Assembly: GCA_002104985.1 (NCBI GenBank)
Contig: MCGO01000236.1
Span: 1-56,407, forward strand
DNA length: 56,407 nt
Origin: Rhizoclosmatium globosum
Lineage: Eukaryota > Chytridiomycota > Chytridiomycetes > Chytridiales > Chytriomycetaceae
Direction: 5' to 3'
In this document: one piece after another, positions 53,087-56,407 of the stretch
Layout of the letters: the number at the start of each line of letters is the position of its first letter
Position numbering within the stretch: position 1 is the stretch's first letter
Program-made: the position numbers and the translations under genes
The notes under the pieces: generated by a model
Databases searched by the model: none
The model's input: only the letters and a program-made list of their open reading frames with translations
What the model was told of the DNA's origin: nothing

Positions 53087-54207
53087 TCAAGATCTCTGCT
53101 TGTTCTTGGCCAATTCTGCACTCAGAATCAAGTTGTCGTAACCATAACCATTGAGAGCAGCAATACATCTCTCAGCATCAAACTTATCGTAGAATGTGAC
53201 ATAACCGAATCCTTTGCATGTGTTGGTGTCTCTGTCGCGAGCAACGAACTGCACGTAAAATGTTAAGGCAATCCTCCAAGAAAAACACGCTTACCACACG
53301 AGCAGTGTGTCCGAAACGAGCAATCAAGTCTCTCACGTCATTCTCAGTAGTATCCTCAGACAAGTTGGAAATACGAACAGTCGGCAGATCGTCTCTGTCT
53401 CCATCCATTCTGGCACCGCGAGACTGGTCTCCACCAGCTCCGCCACGCATTCCAGGGGGCACGTATTTTCCAGTGGTTCCAACAGCTGGTCCCGCAGCAT
53501 CCGTCTTGGATCGTGAAAGTCCGGCGAGGGTCTCGTCTCCACCGCCGCCTCCACCAGCCAATATATGTTGATGCGAGTCCTTGAATGGACACTTTGCGGT
53601 GAAGTGATCTCCTTTACAGATTCTACATGAGATTTTGGCGCTGGAAAGTTTGTCCTTGATGATTTTTTCGTCTTCTGGGTTGGGGGCATCCAAGTCGGCA
53701 GATTTGGCAGAGGCGGCGAGCTTCAAGTGAACGATTTCTCCGAATGATGTTGAATCAGTGTCTGGCCTGGGGAGAATATGTCAGATGAATTGACTGACCG
53801 AAATCATCCCCTTCATTACCCTGCCTTCAATCCAGTACAGTCACCAAACTTTCTCAAATTCCTTCTTCTTGCAATTGCTGGGTTTACTTGTGAAGTAACA
53901 GTCTTTGTACGAATTTTGGAGGTGACCTAAAGCTGATGTTTTAGGCCTGGCAACTTCCCAATCCATTCAAGCACCTTCACTTTCTTTCCATCATCATTGA
54001 TTCGAATGTCAATAACAGTCTTTGTTCCGTCGTCGTTCATAATGACTTTTGGGAAGGTCTCCTCTGTTTGGGTCAAAGTCAGTTGGCAGCTTGGAAAGTG
54101 TCAATTATCAAACCATCATCGATATCGTCTCCCCATTGACTGTATTACAAGAGTGGAGTTGGGTCAGATGGCAAGGTACACAATGTGAAATGGCCTTACG
54201 CTGGCAT
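53087..54207 (-). CDS. TIF35: Translation initiation factor eIF3 subunit G
   Basis: Six exons (54207-54200, 54139-54114, 54063-53975, 53926-53820, 53766-53295, 53248-53087; introns 60, 50, 48, 53 and 46 nt), 287 aa. The first exon has only 8 coding bases. N-terminal eIF3g domain: VIDIRINDDGKKVKVTSKIR, AIARRRNLRKFG. Zinc finger CRICKGDHFTAKCPF; GKYVPPGMRGG; C-terminal RRM with TVRISNLSED (RNP2) and CKGFGYVTF (RNP1), ending GYGYDNLILSAELAKN. It helps scanning and 43S complex assembly in the cytosol. Its stop is 73 bp before the ACTMAP start on the same strand. Confidence 0.93.
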
Positions 54208-54333
54208 CTTCAAAGTTGGTTGTTGAAAAAAAGAAGACAAAGAAAACAAACTCCTCCACATCTTCCACATCAGAGAAATTCATATACAAAATAATATAAA
54301 AAATGATATACAAGGGGCTACTCTATCGTTCGG

Positions 54334-55334
54334 TCACGAATCTTGAGTTTCGTGTAGTTTCCCCGTTCTTAGTTGATTGATTTCATTTACAATTGGGGCA
54401 ATGGCCTCTTTCTTTTCTTTGGTCAAAACCTTCAGGCTCAAGATGTGCTTGCAGGCTAAGGTGTACAAAATTGAGTTTTCCAACATTTAACATACTCTAC
54501 GTTTCCGTACCTCGAGCCAAAAGCTCCTCATCGATGAGCGCAGATTGATTGCTCCGGTTTAGTGTGGTTCTCCTCTTGTTTCTGGCCTTCAGAATTAGGT
54601 ATTCAGGGGAAATCGTATACTCAGTGGGACAGAATGATTTTGTCTCGTTTGTAGAATCAAATTCAATATTTCTGTATGCTGAAGCTGCTGAATCGTTCCG
54701 TTCATGTCCTTGAGGGGGTTTTGATTTTGGTAAATCCAGTTCAGGTTCAAGTTGCAAAAGTTGTGAAGGCGTCAATCGCTCATCATCACTATTTCTGCAG
54801 CTTGAACTCAAGTTACTGCCACTACTTGTTGGCGAGCCATGTTGTTGATGGATCTTCAGCAAATCTGAAGGCGTGATCCGATTCACTGAGTTTGCAATCA
54901 CAGGTGCCGATGGGCTTTCCAATCTTGAAGAAGTTTGTGGCATGGATTTTGTGTAAATGGCCATGTGTTTGTTTCTGGTTCCGATCGGAGGAAGTATGTG
55001 CTTGGTTGGGAAAACCATCAGAACGCTGCACTGGTCCAACAAGCTGCTGATATGTAGCTAAAGGCTTTGAAACAAAAGGATAATACTCCGGCAGTTGAAG
55101 ATTCTGAAATGAAGCAAAACCAAGTTGGAATGGTATATTGAAGTTGTTGTAGTCCCATGGGTTAAAAGAGACATTGTGCACATCTTGAAGCGATGAGTAA
55201 ATTGGGTTGTTTGCTTCAACACTGGAGGGAACCAGAGGAGGGACTACCGACAGGAGTGATATCAGAGGATCCGTAAATCCCTCCGCCTCATCCGGCTCTC
55301 TCAATGAAGGAAGTTCGATAGTGGGTGGGAACAT
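54334..55334 (-). CDS. Unknown Ser/Pro-rich protein with helical C-terminus
   Basis: Start ATG at 55334. Exon 1 runs to about 55087, where GTATTATCC is the only donor I find that keeps frame with the next exon. Its acceptor is uncertain (near 55047 or 54975). The last exon 54455-54334 follows a 55-nt intron (54456-54510). The protein is low complexity with two similar motifs, NRITPSDLLKIHQQHGS and DERLTPSQLLQLEPEL, then SPEYLILKARNKRRT and a charged helical end (LTKEKKEAIAPIVNEIN). The TPSxLLxL repeats look like short docking motifs. No family recognised. Its neighbour is a bHLH factor on the same strand. Confidence 0.55.
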
Positions 55335-55447
55335 GAACTTTGCGAGATGGTTCTGATAGCTTAGTTATTCCGGGAAATAGAGTTGGTGCCCCCAGTGCCC
55401 CAATAGATAATGACAAAATTAAGGCAGCTGTCCTCAAAATTAATTTA

Positions 55448-56407
55448 TTACAAACCCATCTGCTTCTTCAACGTATTAACTTCATTTTCTAATGTCGACA
55501 AGAGCTGCGACTTTTCTTGTTCCATTCGTTGAAGTTCAGCAATATAATTCAAAGCACCTTCAAGCATCTGCTCTTTCGATGCATTCTTGACAGGATTCCC
55601 GGTAAGATCTTTGATTTGGGCGTAATTCGACCCTCATCCAAATCTCGTCGATTCTTTTCTGCCTCTTTCCGGTATTCTCTGCGATCCACTTCAGGTTTGG
55701 GTTTTCTATAGTGCAGATGTATGAGCAATACTATTGATTTAGAAGAAGTTTACACACCGGCCACGTTTTCGTGGTGCTAGAATTGGTATAGTGCCTGAAC
55801 CGATCTTTCCATTCTCAGAGATACCATCATTGGGAGACGCAGTTGTTTCCGTATAATTATGCGCAGCTGAAGTTGCATCGGGTGAAGACCGTACTTCTGA
55901 AGACTGCCTTGGAGCCTGTATGGTCACCACTTCGAGCGATTGTGACGGTGGTGTTTGAGTTGCCGCAATCGGTTCTGATATACTCTGAGGAATTGGAAAT
56001 TGGGCCGACTGGGATTCCAAGAAATTCGGTTTGGGTGAGGAATATTGAGGATGGGGTTTGAAACTTTGAAATTGCAGGCTTTACGTTACAATAGGCGGAT
56101 TATATACTGCCGAAATAGGGCCGTTTGATGAAATTAGATTGTCAGGCAATAATTGACCGTGTGCTCCATTATCATCCTCAATTCCAGAGCTTGTTGCAAG
56201 GGGGTGAACACCAACGCCAGGCATCGATAATGACTTCCGAGGAACCGTAAATTGACTTTGTGGATATTGTGACTGATAAGGAGAGGGGTTCACTCTCGGC
56301 GATGCAGGCGAAGACTGAACGATATGGGAATTATGGGTTATAGAACGGATTCGGAGACTTGGGTTTGAATTGAATTGGATTTGGCGCGAAATTAAGAGGC
56401 TGAGATG
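55448..56407 (-). CDS. bHLH(-zipper) transcription factor, 5' part missing, apparent frameshift
   Basis: Runs in from the right edge. Exons 56407-56090, 56008-55758 and 55705-55448, with introns of 81 and 52 nt. The N-terminal part is Ser/Pro/Gln-rich. The basic region (REYRKEAEKNRRDLDEG) ends near 55631, and the HLH then continues in another frame: QIKDLTGNPVKN, ASKEQMLEGALNYIAELQ, followed by a leucine-zipper-like coil (QLLSTLENEVNTLKKQM) to TAA at 55448. The two halves fit one bHLH domain only if one base is missing at about 55626-55631; no intron of suitable size explains it. Either an assembly error or a damaged gene. Confidence 0.7.

Overview
The window reads as nuclear DNA of a fungus, most likely a zoosporic (chytrid-type) one. 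Genes are dense and carry many short GT-AG introns, mostly 41-66 nt, with CTAAC/CTAAAC-like branch sites. The content is fungal: a GH18 chitinase with chitin-binding tails, a CFEM-like surface protein, a Zn2Cys6 regulator, a CYP52/CYP86-like P450 and Nnt1-type methyltransferases. It sits alongside genes that budding yeasts lack (HDHD2-like and ACTMAP-like proteins) and plant-type LRR proteins, which are known from chytrids. I cannot name the species. Gene models were built by hand: exon joins were accepted when GT-AG sites kept the frame and, where a family was recognised, restored its motifs.

Left part (1-8100) is repeat-rich. It starts with a partial Gag-like ORF running off the edge (minus), then a CFEM-like protein and a MYND/LRR protein. 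A 3.6 kb decayed minus-strand gene follows, broken by two related TA-flanked foldback elements, then tRNA-Trp and tRNA-Pro. 8500-18900 holds an F-box-like/ankyrin protein, the chitinase, a 1.75 kb gene-free stretch, an HDHD2-like HAD hydrolase, two tandem seven-helix membrane proteins and a Zn2Cys6 factor.

18953-25795 is a complete Ty1/copia-type LTR retrotransposon with identical 143-bp LTRs and a TTTTT target duplication. Its organisation is unusual: Gag and Pol are linked by what looks like a -1 frameshift signal, a single UGA separates protease from integrase, and a non-coding spacer with a second polypurine tract separates integrase from reverse transcriptase. It sits 25 bp upstream of the start codon of the Zn2Cys6 gene.

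The right part (26000-56407) is gene-dense: PPCS and the SLH1/ASCC3 helicase on a 96-bp divergent promoter, thymidylate synthase, a duplicated SDR gene whose copies enclose an unknown protein and two LRR proteins, a P450, an APH-like kinase, a disordered protein, two methyltransferase paralogues flanking a sulfatase, then four same-strand genes: an ACTMAP-like protease, eIF3g, an unknown protein and a bHLH factor cut by the window edge. Housekeeping roles present are translation initiation (eIF3g), ribosome-collision rescue (SLH1), CoA synthesis (PPCS), dTMP synthesis (TS) and actin maturation (ACTMAP). The secreted chitinase and sulfatase suit growth on chitinous or sulfated polymers.
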